A stretch of DNA of 48,282 bases from assembly GCA_016180575.1 (NCBI GenBank), contig JACPAY010000012.1:1-48282 (forward strand), given 5' to 3'. This document shows, one piece after another, positions 15,789 through 23,776 of this stretch (within the stretch, counting starts at the first letter, position 1; every line of letters begins with the position of its first letter). A program made the position numbers and the translations under genes. A model generated the notes under the pieces. It made no database searches. It saw nothing but the letters and a program-made list of their open reading frames with translations, and had not been told where the DNA came from. The stretch is from Candidatus Omnitrophota bacterium. GTDB lineage: Bacteria; Omnitrophota; Gorgyraeia; Aquiviventales; Aquiviventaceae.

Positions 15789-15809
15789 TCCTCCCCGCGT
15801 GAGCCTGCC

Positions 15810-16754
15810 TCAGGCCCCCGTCCGCCGCTCCTTCACGTAGAGGCTCCGGTCGAACTGCTTGGCATAGGCCTTCAGCTCCGCCCCGATCTTGGCGATCTGC
15901 CCGGGGTGCGTCACCTTGCCCCCCTCGTTCGTCACCACCGCGATGGAGATCGAGAGCGGCGGGACCTTCACCTGCTGCCCCTTGCGGTCCGTGTGCAGCA
16001 GGTGGCCGCGGGCGCGGTCCTCCGCATCGTAGAGCTGCGGGACCATCGCGTCGAACGCCTGGATGACGGCCTCGCAGAGCGCATCGACGCGGTCCCTGGT
16101 CGTGACCGCGATGAAATCGTCCCCGCCGATGTGGCCGACGAAATCGCCGGGGGCGCCCTGCGCCTTCACCGCCTTGAGGAGGATCTCCGCCGTCCGCTGG
16201 ATGACCTCATCCCCGCGCTTGAACCCGTAGTGGTCGTTGAACGCCTTGAAGCGGTCGAGGTCGAGATAGCAGACGGCGTACGCGCCGCCTGAGGCGATGC
16301 GCCGCTCCAGCTCCCGCTGGATGGAGACGTTGCCCGGCAGCCGGGTCAGCGGGTTGGCCTCAAGGTCCGTGATGGTGCGCCGCAGCACCATCCGCACGCG
16401 CGCGAGCAGCTCCGCCGGCTCGAACGGTTTGATGAGATAGTCGTCGGCGCCGGCATCGATCCCATCCACTTTGTCCTGCAGCTCGCTCTTCCCGGTGAGC
16501 ATGATGATGGGCACATGGCGCAGCAGGGTGTCCTGCTTGAGCTGGCGGCACACCTCCGGGCCCGTCACCTGCGGCATCATGTAGTCCAGGATGAGCAGGT
16601 CCGGCGGGCGGCGGCGGATGGCGTCGAGCGCCGCAGCGCCGTCCTCGGCTTCCGTGACGGAAAACCCGGCCGGCTCGAGCACGGACCGGAGGATGTCCCG
16701 GAGATCCGGGTCATCATCCGCCACGAGGATCTGTTTCACTGGCTGCTGCGGCAT
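15810..16754 (-). CDS. Response regulator with degenerate diguanylate cyclase output (REC-GGDDF)
   Basis: 314 residues: a receiver domain (1-120) with acidic pocket DDD, phosphoacceptor Asp in LLILDYMMP, Thr in IIMLTGKSE and Lys in YLIKPFEPAE; then a GGDEF-family domain (about 130-310) with YLDLDRFKAFND and the active-site loop IGGDDF. The loop is GGDDF and no RxxD inhibitory site precedes it (APGD), so activity could be altered or lost. It starts 3 nt after the kinase gene, its probable phosphodonor. This is PleD-like architecture with one receiver. Confidence 0.9.
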   Translation of the reverse strand: MPQQPVKQILVADDDPDLRDILRSVLEPAGFSVTEAEDGAAALDAIRRRPPDLLILDYMMPQVTGPEVCRQLKQDTLLRHVPIIMLTGKSELQDKVDGIDAGADDYLIKPFEPAELLARVRMVLRRTITDLEANPLTRLPGNVSIQRELERRIASGGAYAVCYLDLDRFKAFNDHYGFKRGDEVIQRTAEILLKAVKAQGAPGDFVGHIGGDDFIAVTTRDRVDALCEAVIQAFDAMVPQLYDAEDRARGHLLHTDRKGQQVKVPPLSISIAVVTNEGGKVTHPGQIAKIGAELKAYAKQFDRSLYVKERRTGA

Positions 16755-16757
16755 CAG

Positions 16758-18296
16758 TTACTCTGCCGGCAGGGTGACGGAGAACGTGCTGCCCTTGCCC
16801 CGCTCGGACGCCACTGCGACGCGGCCCTGGTGCGCTTCCACGATGCGCTTGACGAGGGCCAGGCCGAGGCCCGTCCCCCGCACCTGCTGGTTGATGGGGT
16901 CGTTGGCGCGGTAGAACTCCTGGAACAGCTTCTCCAGATCCTCCGGGCCGATGCCGCAGCCGGTGTCGCTCACCGTCGCGAGGATCGACGGGCCCTCCCG
17001 CTTCAGCCCCATGCGGATGGCGCCTTTCTCCGGCGTGTACTTGATGGCGTTGGACAGCAGGTTGATGAAGACCCGCGGCAGGTGCTGCGGGTCGCCCACC
17101 AGCGCCGTGACCCCGTCGCGGTCGACGGTGTACCGGATGCGCTTGGCCTGCAGCTGCGGCTGGATGACGTCGTGGACGGCGCTCAGGAACTCCTCGATCG
17201 GGATCGCGCGCCGCTCCATCGTGACGCGCCCGGACTCGATGCGGGCGATGTCGAGGAGGTTGGTGATGAGCTGGGTCAGCAGGTCGGCGTGCTTCTCGAT
17301 CTTGGCGATGCGCTCGCCCTGGAGCTTGGCCAGCGCGCCGAACTGGCCGCTGCAAAGCAGCGACGCATAGCCCTTGATGGCGGCCAGCGGCGTGCGCAGC
17401 TCGTGCGAGACGGAGGAGACGAAGTCGCTTTTGGCCTTGTTCAGCCGGACCAGCTCCGCATTCGCCTCGGCCAGCTCCCGGGTCCGCTCCTGCACCTTGC
17501 GCTCCAGCTCCCGGCGCGACGCCCACGTCTCTTCGTACAGCGCGGAGTTCTCCACGGCGATCGCCAAGCGGTTGGTCAGGATCGCGACGAGCTCCTCGTC
17601 GGCCTTCGAGGTGGCCGCGCCGGCGCTCGCGCGGCCCAAGACGAGGAAGCCCGCGGGTCCGGAATGGGGCAGGATGCCCGCGATGACGGCGCCCGGGACC
17701 TGGAGCAGGTCCAGCAGCCGCTGCTGCGCCGGGTCGAGCGACGCGATGGCCCGCAGGATCTGGGGGGCGGGGTTCGTCAAGACACGCTTCAGCAGCCCGC
17801 TGGCCTGCAGGTGCGCCTTGAGCGCCTCGGCGTCAGTCTCGCTCACGCCGATGAGGGAGCACCACTGGATGGCGTCCAGGGAACCGCACATCCCGATGGC
17901 GCCCTTGGAGAAGCCGAAATTGGAGACCACCGCAGCGTCCAGCTTGCTGTACACCTCGTCGGGACGGAGGCTCACTTCAAGCTGCCGCCCAAGCTGGTGC
18001 AGCGACATCAGGGACGCCAGCCGCCGGTCCAGCTCCTCCTGGGTGCGATGGAGCTCCAGGTCCGTGCGGATGATCAGCTTGGTCTGCTGGTCGAGCTGGT
18101 CGTAGGCGGCCTGCAGCCGGCGAAGCTCCCCGAGCTTCCGCCGCGCCGCCTCCGCCTTGAAGGCAAGATACCCGAGCACCCCGAGCAGCGTCAGGGTCAT
18201 GCCGGCGGCGTGAGGCGGCAAGTTGGCGCCCAACGCCAGCAGCAGCACCGCCAGCACGCCGATCGTGAACACGATGTAGATCAGATATGGCGCCAT
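16758..18296 (-). CDS. Membrane sensor histidine kinase (GAF-HisKA-HATPase)
   Basis: 512 residues. Two hydrophobic helices at the N-terminus (LIYIVFTIGVLAVLLLALGA and AAGMTLTLLGVLGYLAF) are followed by a coiled region, a GAF-like domain (about 90-235), then HisKA with SVSHELRTPLAAIKGY (phospho-His). The HATPase_c domain has N-box LLSNAIKYTPE, G1 DTGCGIG and G2 GTGLGLALVK. All catalytic motifs look intact. The start is 2 nt beyond the FIST gene's end and its stop is 3 nt before the response regulator, so the three form one operon. Confidence 0.92.
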   Translation of the reverse strand: MAPYLIYIVFTIGVLAVLLLALGANLPPHAAGMTLTLLGVLGYLAFKAEAARRKLGELRRLQAAYDQLDQQTKLIIRTDLELHRTQEELDRRLASLMSLHQLGRQLEVSLRPDEVYSKLDAAVVSNFGFSKGAIGMCGSLDAIQWCSLIGVSETDAEALKAHLQASGLLKRVLTNPAPQILRAIASLDPAQQRLLDLLQVPGAVIAGILPHSGPAGFLVLGRASAGAATSKADEELVAILTNRLAIAVENSALYEETWASRRELERKVQERTRELAEANAELVRLNKAKSDFVSSVSHELRTPLAAIKGYASLLCSGQFGALAKLQGERIAKIEKHADLLTQLITNLLDIARIESGRVTMERRAIPIEEFLSAVHDVIQPQLQAKRIRYTVDRDGVTALVGDPQHLPRVFINLLSNAIKYTPEKGAIRMGLKREGPSILATVSDTGCGIGPEDLEKLFQEFYRANDPINQQVRGTGLGLALVKRIVEAHQGRVAVASERGKGSTFSVTLPAE

Positions 18297-18298
18297 CT

Positions 18299-19513
18299 TT
18301 AGACCCCAATCGCCGCCACCAGCACCGAGCCGGTCTGGGTGGCGATCGGCTGCCCCGTCAGCCCATCAGCGGACAGGCCCGCGTCGAACGGCGCCTGCTC
18401 CGCGTAGGTGTAGCAGCCGGCGAGAGGGACCGACGGCCCCACGGCGCCTCGGATGCGCTCGATCTCCATCGCCGCGTGATGCGGGCCCAGGAGCGCCCGG
18501 CGGACCGCCGAGTCGAACACGAGGACGCAGGCGATCCGGTTCAGCGGCCGGATGGCCTGCCGCGCCGCACGCTGAGCCGCCTCCAGCGCCAGCTCCCGGC
18601 TGCCGATCATGAGCTGCAGCCAGGCGCCTTCCCGCATCTCGCCGTTGCAGGCGAGGCTGCCGTCGTCCCCGAACGACACGACGTTTCGGAGCAGCCATTG
18701 GTTCGCCGACTCGCCCTGAATCCCGAGGGGATAGGCGATCCCCTGCCGGTTCAGCCCCTCCTCCCGCATCCGCCGGACGACGTCCACCCCGAAGTACTCT
18801 TCGTACACGGAGGCGGCGGGTTTGCGGTCGAGCGTCAGGAGGACGTTGGCGCTGGCGCGGGTGATGCGGCGCGGTTTGCTGATGGGGGCGAAGCCGTGCT
18901 CCAGGCCCACGCCGAGCCTCGCCGAGCCGCCGAGCAGCACCCCCACCACCGAGCGGCTGGCGACCTCCCCATGGCAGTACTGATAGGTTTCGGCAAACCG
19001 CAGGTCATCGCCCGCCATCCCGCCGGCGATCAGGAAGCTCGTGCCGAGCACTTCCTGCAGCCCCCGGACCACCTCCGCGTAGCCGGTGACCATCCCATCC
19101 CCCAACAGCAGCAGCCCCGCCCGCGGACTTCCCCGAAACGCCTGCAGCGCGGTGAACGCGGCCCGCTGTCCGGCCACGCGGGGCGCCCGATCCGCGTCCC
19201 GTCCCATCCCGACCCCGCAGGCGAGCCCGTCGATGGCCAACAGGACCACCACGCAGCTATGGCTGGCCGGTCCCTCGGCGGTGATCTCGCCGGCCGTACT
19301 TTCGCCGGCGAGCGGGAGCTCGCCCAGCACCGACCGGACCCCCTGGAGCAGCGCGCGCTGGTCGAACCAAGACGAGCCGAAGACCAGCGCCAGCTGCGGG
19401 GGGGCGAATGGCAAGAGCCGCTCCAAGGCCCGGGAGGCCGCTTCCGTGCCGGCCTGCGCCGCCTGCCGGTTTGCGCTCCATCCGACGGTTGCCGCAACCA
19501 CTTGAGCCGCCAT
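18299..19513 (-). CDS. FIST domain signal-transduction protein
   Basis: 404 residues matching FIST_N (residues about 20-220, with the typical LPLAGESTAGEI and GGMAGDD) plus FIST_C (about 225-385, ending in PLAGCYTYAEQAPFD). FIST proteins are predicted to sense small molecules, perhaps amino acids, and commonly sit beside two-component or GGDEF genes, as here. The upstream TATACT (19525-19520, minus strand) lies 6 nt before ATG 19513, suggesting a leaderless operon message. No membrane segment is seen; it is presumably cytoplasmic, feeding the adjacent kinase. Confidence 0.9.
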   Translation of the reverse strand: MAAQVVAATVGWSANRQAAQAGTEAASRALERLLPFAPPQLALVFGSSWFDQRALLQGVRSVLGELPLAGESTAGEITAEGPASHSCVVVLLAIDGLACGVGMGRDADRAPRVAGQRAAFTALQAFRGSPRAGLLLLGDGMVTGYAEVVRGLQEVLGTSFLIAGGMAGDDLRFAETYQYCHGEVASRSVVGVLLGGSARLGVGLEHGFAPISKPRRITRASANVLLTLDRKPAASVYEEYFGVDVVRRMREEGLNRQGIAYPLGIQGESANQWLLRNVVSFGDDGSLACNGEMREGAWLQLMIGSRELALEAAQRAARQAIRPLNRIACVLVFDSAVRRALLGPHHAAMEIERIRGAVGPSVPLAGCYTYAEQAPFDAGLSADGLTGQPIATQTGSVLVAAIGV

Positions 19514-19519
19514 ATCCTG

Positions 19520-19525
19520 AGTATA
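19520..19525 (-). promoter_or_regulatory. -10 element (TATACT) for the FIST operon
   Basis: TATACT on the minus strand, 6 nt before ATG 19513. No convincing -35 lies 17 nt upstream (AGCCGA). Confidence 0.45.
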
Positions 19526-19600
19526 TCTGATATCTGTTGATTTCGGCTAATAGCGGTTACGGAAAACTAAGGGGGGAGGAGAGCCGGGACTTCTTGCCGC

Positions 19601-21010
19601 TCAGCGACTCGGGCGCAGCGCGTGGTGCTCTTGCGAGTGGCTTTGCCGCTTGTAGGCATACAGCGAGCGGTCGGCGGCGTCCAGCACCGCCTGGGGGCTG
19701 TCCGTGGGCGGCTGCGCGCGGCTCATGCCCACGCTGAGGCTGACGGCGGGCGCCGCCATGTCGGGGACGCGGATGCGCAGCTGCCGCAGCTTCTCGGCGA
19801 CCAGCGCCGCCTGGTCGGGGCCGGTTTCCGGAAGGGCGATGACGAACTCATCCCCGCCGAGGCGAGCGAGGATGTCGGATTGCCGCAGGAGCGCCTGGAG
19901 TTCCCTGGCCACTTGCTGCAGGACCAGGTCGCCGGCGAGATGCCCCAGCCGGTCGTTCACCTGCTTGAAGCCGTTGACGTCCACCATGAGGCACGCCAGC
20001 GGCCGGCGGTACCGCTTGGCCCGGTCGCACTCCCACGCCATCCGGTTCAGGAAGAACCGGCGGTTGTAGAGCCCGGTCAGCTCATCCGTGATGGCCATCT
20101 GCCGCAGCCGCTGTGAGGCGCGCCGCAGGGCCGCGGTCCGCCGGGCGACCGCCCGCTGCAGGATCCACGTCCGGGCCGCCAGGATCCAAACGACGGTTGT
20201 GATGCCAAGGCCCGCGATGGCGCTCAAGGCCAGGAGCAGGACGTTGAGCCACGAGAGCGTCTTGACGACGCCCGTCTTGCCGGGCTGCATCTGGATGGTC
20301 CACCGCGCCGCGTCCACCCTCAGCGAATGCTCCACGACGAGCGCGCGGGCGCCCTCCCCGTCGGCCTGCCAGTCGCCGGACCGATGGAGGAGCGTTTTGC
20401 CGTCGAGCACCTGCACCGGGTAGTGCTGCGGCAGGCCGGAGGAGAAGAAATCGTTCAGGAGCGGCTTCACCTCGAAGACGCCGAAGACCGCCCCCTGCCG
20501 GATGGGACCGGCCTGCGACGGCTCGAACATGATGAGCAGCGGGTCAGCCGGGGACGGGGAGACGCTGAACGTCGAGGGCACGCGCCAGACGCCGCGCAGG
20601 CGCGTGCGCTGGACGATGGCGCTGTTCACCTCGTTGAGCGCCTGAGCGGACAGGCGCGGGGCCGCCCACCAGACGGGCGGCTGGCCGCGCTGGACCAGGC
20701 CCGCGCCGATGAGGTGGCGGGTGTGCTGCACCGCGCTGGCCCCCATGGCACTCAGGGCCGCCGGCGCGAGGTCCGGCTGCCGCTTCAGGGTGTCCCGGAG
20801 GAAGGTGAGCGTCCCGCGGCGGCTCTCGAGCCGCCGCACGAGCTCGTTGCCGGTCTGGACGATGACGGTCCGGGTGTCCTGCTGGACCGCCTGGCGGCCG
20901 TGCCAACGGGTGACGCCCACCAGCCCAAGCAGCACGACGCTTGTCAGGAGCGTCGCGACAGCCGCCAGGAGGATCCGGCGGTGCTTCCGCCTGGTGCCGA
21001 AGCGTCCCAT
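19601..21010 (-). CDS. Membrane diguanylate cyclase with periplasmic sensor domain
   Basis: 469 residues. Membrane helix at about 13-33 (LLAAVATLLTSVVLLGLVGV), a periplasmic region of about 215 residues possibly of CHASE type, and a second helix (about 258-280, LNVLLLALSAIAGLGITTVVWI). A cytoplasmic GGDEF domain (about 310-460) has DELTGLYNRRFF, the catalytic loop LGGDEF and the product-inhibition site RQSD five residues before it. Both sites are intact, so an active, feedback-regulated cyclase is likely. It follows the FIST operon on the same strand with an 87-nt gap. The ligand is unknown. Confidence 0.88.
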   Translation of the reverse strand: MGRFGTRRKHRRILLAAVATLLTSVVLLGLVGVTRWHGRQAVQQDTRTVIVQTGNELVRRLESRRGTLTFLRDTLKRQPDLAPAALSAMGASAVQHTRHLIGAGLVQRGQPPVWWAAPRLSAQALNEVNSAIVQRTRLRGVWRVPSTFSVSPSPADPLLIMFEPSQAGPIRQGAVFGVFEVKPLLNDFFSSGLPQHYPVQVLDGKTLLHRSGDWQADGEGARALVVEHSLRVDAARWTIQMQPGKTGVVKTLSWLNVLLLALSAIAGLGITTVVWILAARTWILQRAVARRTAALRRASQRLRQMAITDELTGLYNRRFFLNRMAWECDRAKRYRRPLACLMVDVNGFKQVNDRLGHLAGDLVLQQVARELQALLRQSDILARLGGDEFVIALPETGPDQAALVAEKLRQLRIRVPDMAAPAVSLSVGMSRAQPPTDSPQAVLDAADRSLYAYKRQSHSQEHHALRPSR

Positions 21011-21045
21011 ACGCTCATTCTAGACCTGGCGGCAAGGGCAGACAA

Positions 21046-21074
21046 ACAAAAACGCCCCGCCGATCGGCGGGGCG
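21046..21074 (-). terminator. Rho-independent terminator for the rhodanese operon
   Basis: Perfect 9-bp stem CGCCCCGCC / GGCGGGGCG with loop GATC (21053-21074). On the minus strand it is followed by GTTTTTGTTTG. It lies downstream of the small gene ending at 21119. Confidence 0.85.
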
Positions 21075-21080
21075 CGCCTT

Positions 21081-21115
21081 CCGGTATCAGATACCAGGCT
21101 GGTATCTGATACCGG
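21081..21115. repeat. REP-like palindrome, family A, copy 1
   Basis: Perfect 16-bp arms: CCGGTATCAGATACCA (21081-21096), loop GGC, and the reverse complement (21100-21115). Each arm itself contains the palindrome GGTATC-A-GATACC. Other copies are at 28824 and 45529. It sits between the 3' end of the small gene at 21119 and its terminator. Confidence 0.9.
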
Positions 21116-21118
21116 ACG

Positions 21119-21373
21119 TCAGAAGCCGGGGACCGATGTGCAGCCGGTGGGCGGTTTGCTTTTCTTGACCTTCTCCATGAGCGCCTGCGCGTCCTTCAGC
21201 GCCTGGGACTCCGCGGCCTCTTTCGTGGCGCCCTGGGCCTTGACGACCCATGCCCCCGGGTCGGTGTTGTCGATGGTCGTGTAGTAGGTCGTCCCCAAGC
21301 GGTAGGTTACGATGTGGACCGGCCAGCCGGCGAGCTGGGTCTTCCGCTCGGAGTAGTCCTCGGGTTTCGGCAT
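21119..21373 (-). CDS. Small hypothetical protein coupled to rhodanese
   Basis: 84 residues from ATG 21373 (MPKPEDYSERKTQLAGW), overlapping the rhodanese stop as ATGA, so it is translationally coupled. The N-terminal half is beta-rich (GWPVHIVTYRLGTTYYTTID). The C-terminal half is helical (ATKEAAESQALKDAQALMEK) and ends in a Lys-rich tail. There is no signal peptide or cysteine motif apart from one near-terminal Cys. It resembles short conserved hypotheticals but I cannot name a family. Coupling suggests it works with, or is dosed like, the sulfurtransferase. Confidence 0.7.
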   Translation of the reverse strand: MPKPEDYSERKTQLAGWPVHIVTYRLGTTYYTTIDNTDPGAWVVKAQGATKEAAESQALKDAQALMEKVKKSKPPTGCTSVPGF

Positions 21374-22230
21374 CACGGCTTTTCCACTGGGGCCGCGACG
21401 AGGTTGCCCCACTCAGTCCAGCTGCCGTCGTAGTTCTTGACGTTCGAGTAGCCGAGGAGGTGCTTCAGGACGAACCAGGTGTGGCTGGAGCGCTCGCCGA
21501 TGCGGCAGTACGCGATGACGGGTTGCTTGCCGGTGATGCCCGCCCCGCCGTAGAGCGCGCGCAGCTCCTCCACGCCCTTGAAGGTCCCGTCGTCGTTGCA
21601 GGCCTTGGCCCACGGGATGTTCGCAGCACCCGGGACGTGCCCGCCCCGCTGGCACGTTTCCGGAAGGCCCGGAGGCGCCAGGATCTCGCCGGAGAACTCC
21701 TGCGGGCTGCGCACATCCACCAGTTGGGCGGCGCGCGCGGAGGAGGCCTTCATCACCTCGGGGAGAAAGGCCCGGATGGAGGTGTCGGGTTCCTGGGCCT
21801 TGTACGACGCCCGGGCGGGCTTCGGTACCTCGGTGGTCAGCTCGCGGCCCTCGGCAATCCATTTCTTCCGGCCGCCGTCCATGAGCCGGACGTCCTTGTG
21901 GCCGTACACCTTGAGCTGCCAGAACGCCCAGGCGGCGAACCAGTTGTTGTTGTCGCCGTAGAGGATGACCGGGGTGGCGGTGCCGATGCCCGACTCGGCC
22001 ATCAGCTGCTCGAACTTGGCTTTGGGGATGATGTCGCGGCGCAGGGTGTCGCAGAGCTGCGTGTCCCACGCCCAGCCCACCGCGTTGGGGACATGGCCCT
22101 CGCCGTAGGCCTTCGTGTCCACGTCCACCTCCACGATGCGGATCGCCGGATCACTGAGGTGCTGGGCCACCCAGTCCGTGGAGACGAGCACTGCGGACTT
22201 GGTGGTCGCCTGAGATGTTTGGGTCGCCAT
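21373..22230 (-). CDS. Two-domain rhodanese-like sulfurtransferase
   Basis: 285 residues: an N-terminal inactive rhodanese domain (about 10-135, DWVAQHLSDPAIRIVEVDVD) and a C-terminal active one (about 160-280) with catalytic Cys in VIAYCRIGERSSHTW. It transfers sulfur from thiosulfate or a similar donor to a thiophilic acceptor; the CRIGERS loop fits the thiosulfate group. Start MATQTSQATTK at 22230 is chosen because AAAGGAGG lies 4 nt upstream. The promoter TTGACA-17-TACAAT (22296-22268) and a palindromic candidate operator between promoter and ribosome site imply dedicated regulation. It is expressed with the 84-residue protein. Confidence 0.9.
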   Translation of the reverse strand: MATQTSQATTKSAVLVSTDWVAQHLSDPAIRIVEVDVDTKAYGEGHVPNAVGWAWDTQLCDTLRRDIIPKAKFEQLMAESGIGTATPVILYGDNNNWFAAWAFWQLKVYGHKDVRLMDGGRKKWIAEGRELTTEVPKPARASYKAQEPDTSIRAFLPEVMKASSARAAQLVDVRSPQEFSGEILAPPGLPETCQRGGHVPGAANIPWAKACNDDGTFKGVEELRALYGGAGITGKQPVIAYCRIGERSSHTWFVLKHLLGYSNVKNYDGSWTEWGNLVAAPVEKP

Positions 22231-22245
22231 AGCGCCTCCTTTGGG

Positions 22246-22263
22246 TTCGTTCCGGGGAACGAA
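22246..22263 (-). promoter_or_regulatory. Candidate operator palindrome in the rhodanese leader
   Basis: TTCGTTCC-GG-GGAACGAA is a perfect 8-bp inverted repeat lying just downstream of the -10 box and just upstream of the Shine-Dalgarno, where a repressor dimer would block transcription. The cognate regulator is unknown. Confidence 0.5.
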
Positions 22264-22267
22264 GGCC

Positions 22268-22296
22268 ATTGTATCGACGGTGACCGAGGCTGTCAA
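22268..22296 (-). promoter_or_regulatory. Sigma70-type promoter of the rhodanese operon
   Basis: On the minus strand: TTGACA (22296-22291), 17-nt spacer, TACAAT (22273-22268). The expected start is near 22261, giving a leader of about 30 nt with AAAGGAGG before ATG 22230. Confidence 0.8.
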
Positions 22297-22314
22297 GGGA
22301 AACTCCGCCGCAGG

Positions 22315-22989
22315 CTAGCCGCCCTGAAGAGCGGCGCCGGTTTCGTAGGCGTGCCAGAGGGCGGCCAGCATGAGCATCTCGGTGAAGAGGTATGGCCTGA
22401 AGTACCAAGCACCCCGCGCGAGGAGGAGGCCGTCCAGCGCCAGCAACGCCTGTCCGAGGGCCAGGCCGAGCAAGGCGATCCGGATGGGGCGCAGGGGGAT
22501 TTTACGGAAGAGCAGGACGCACACCGTGAGGAATCCCGCGACGAACAGGCCGTGCGCCGCGGCCAGCACCACCCGCCAGGCCGGGCTCAGGCGGAGGCTC
22601 CACCCGACCACGCGGTCCGGCATCGCCTCGACATCGGCGAACAGGATGACAGCGCCATAGACGAGAAGGAAGGGAGCCAGCCACCGGAGCAGCCGCTTCG
22701 AGGACATCGCCGGGTGGCGCACGAGCTGGTCGACCGCAAAGGCGCTCTGGAGCGGCAGCGCCAGCGAGGTGGCGAACCAGCAGTAGCGCCACCCCCAGAC
22801 GCGCTCCGGGCTCTGGGCGGTCGCGAAGAGCGCCAGGGTGACGTACCGGCTGACGACGAAGAGGGCGCTGGCCGCCAGCAGCCCCTTCAGCCATGGCGGC
22901 GAGACGCGCCGGAACGCGCTCGCCGTCAACAGCGCGGCCCCGCTCGCCAGCCCCAGCAAGAAGAGGTACGCGCCCGCCAGCGGCGCCAT
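22315..22989 (-). CDS. Seven-helix integral membrane protein, unknown
   Basis: 224 residues from ATG 22989 (MAPLAGAYLFLLGLASGAAL), almost entirely hydrophobic, with about seven predicted helices. The last helices read ALLGLALGQALLALDGLLLA and YLFTEMLMLAALWHAYETG. It begins 8 nt after the DUF6580-like gene, so the two are co-transcribed downstream of the cobalamin-riboswitch receptor. No catalytic motif or named family is recognised. The operon position suggests a membrane component of the same uptake or processing route, by inference only. Confidence 0.7.
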   Translation of the reverse strand: MAPLAGAYLFLLGLASGAALLTASAFRRVSPPWLKGLLAASALFVVSRYVTLALFATAQSPERVWGWRYCWFATSLALPLQSAFAVDQLVRHPAMSSKRLLRWLAPFLLVYGAVILFADVEAMPDRVVGWSLRLSPAWRVVLAAAHGLFVAGFLTVCVLLFRKIPLRPIRIALLGLALGQALLALDGLLLARGAWYFRPYLFTEMLMLAALWHAYETGAALQGG

Positions 22990-22997
22990 CGGGCGGG

Positions 22998-23522
22998 CTA
23001 GCGCCCCGTCTGCCCGGCCGCCTCCCGCGCCGGCCGGAGCGCCGTCGCCGCGGCGTAGCCCCCGAACAGCGCGACGGTGTACACGAGGTCGCCGAGCAGT
23101 GTGGCGCGGAAGAAGGGGATCCCCGCCGCGTAGCACGCCCAGAGGCCGGCGGCCGTCGGCGGATAGAGGCGCTCGAGGACCCACACCCCGAAGTTCGAGA
23201 TGAGGAAGAAGAGCAGGGAACCGGCCAGGGCGCCCCCGAGGATCCGCGCCGCGCTCAGGCGGCGCCGGAGCCACCACCCCAGCATGCCGGTCAGGGCGAA
23301 CGCCCCCCAGGTGAAGGGGATCGTCCGGTGCCAGCCGATGAGGAGGTCGCTCAACGCGACGATGGCCAGCGGGAGGATGATGCTCCACCTTTTAGAGAGG
23401 TAGGTCCCGCCGAAGAGCGCGATGGCCATGACCGGCGTCGCGTTCCAGGGGTGGGGGACGAGCCGGGCCACGATGCCCAGCAGGATGAGACCCAGGACCA
23501 GCCACGGGCGCGATTGGCGCAT
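22998..23522 (-). CDS. DUF6580-like membrane protein, possible uptake component
   Basis: 174 residues from ATG 23522 with an AAAAGGAGGAG ribosome site. The N-terminal family pattern is LVPHPWNATPVMAIALFGGTYL. It continues LPLAIVALSDLLIGWH, LLFFLISNFGVWVLERLYP and GLWACYAAGIPFFRATLLGD. About five helices, of ECF S-component-like size. The same pattern occurs in DUF6580 proteins, whose function I do not know to be established. Its location directly after a riboswitch-controlled BtuB-like receptor suggests an inner-membrane cobalamin or cofactor transporter; this is inference. Confidence 0.7.
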   Translation of the reverse strand: MRQSRPWLVLGLILLGIVARLVPHPWNATPVMAIALFGGTYLSKRWSIILPLAIVALSDLLIGWHRTIPFTWGAFALTGMLGWWLRRRLSAARILGGALAGSLLFFLISNFGVWVLERLYPPTAAGLWACYAAGIPFFRATLLGDLVYTVALFGGYAAATALRPAREAAGQTGR

Positions 23523-23587
23523 GCGCTCCTCCTTTTGCAATGTGTCAGTGTGGGCTATTCTAGCCTCCGCCACCCCGCCTGTAAAGC

Positions 23588-23776
23588 CTAGAACCGGTTT
23601 CATAAATCCGCGCGAACCGCGTTGCGCGCGCCAGCCGGCCAGCTGCAAGGAACGACGACGAAGCTGTACCCCCTGTGGTACTGCGAGGAGGAGTGACGCC
23701 GCAGCGGGCCGGCTGCCGCCGCAACCCCTCGGCATCTCATGGGCTGGGCCGATCGGCGTCGGCCCAACCGGTTCTA
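23588..23776. repeat. Intergenic element bounded by inverted TAGAACCGGTT arms
   Basis: TAGAACCGGTT (23589-23599) and AACCGGTTCTA (23766-23776) bound about 165 bp of GC-rich, hairpin-rich sequence. It contains GCGCGAACCGCGTTGCGCGC and CCGATCGGCGTCGG. The right arm includes the stop codon of the TonB receptor. The arms share ACCGGTTCTA with the family C palindrome at 35728. No credible gene. Confidence 0.5.

Noticed and set aside
16515-18302. 595-codon plus-strand frame opposite the histidine kinase
   Set aside because: The minus strand has complete HisKA/HATPase motifs; the plus frame is low-complexity shadow.
21081-21115. Family A palindromes as CRISPR repeats
   Set aside because: Copies are single and scattered over 24 kb with no spacer array and no cas genes.
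23588-23776. A second cobalamin riboswitch before the DUF6580-like gene
   Set aside because: No B12 box or CCGCnnCTGT core could be found on the minus strand; only generic hairpins.
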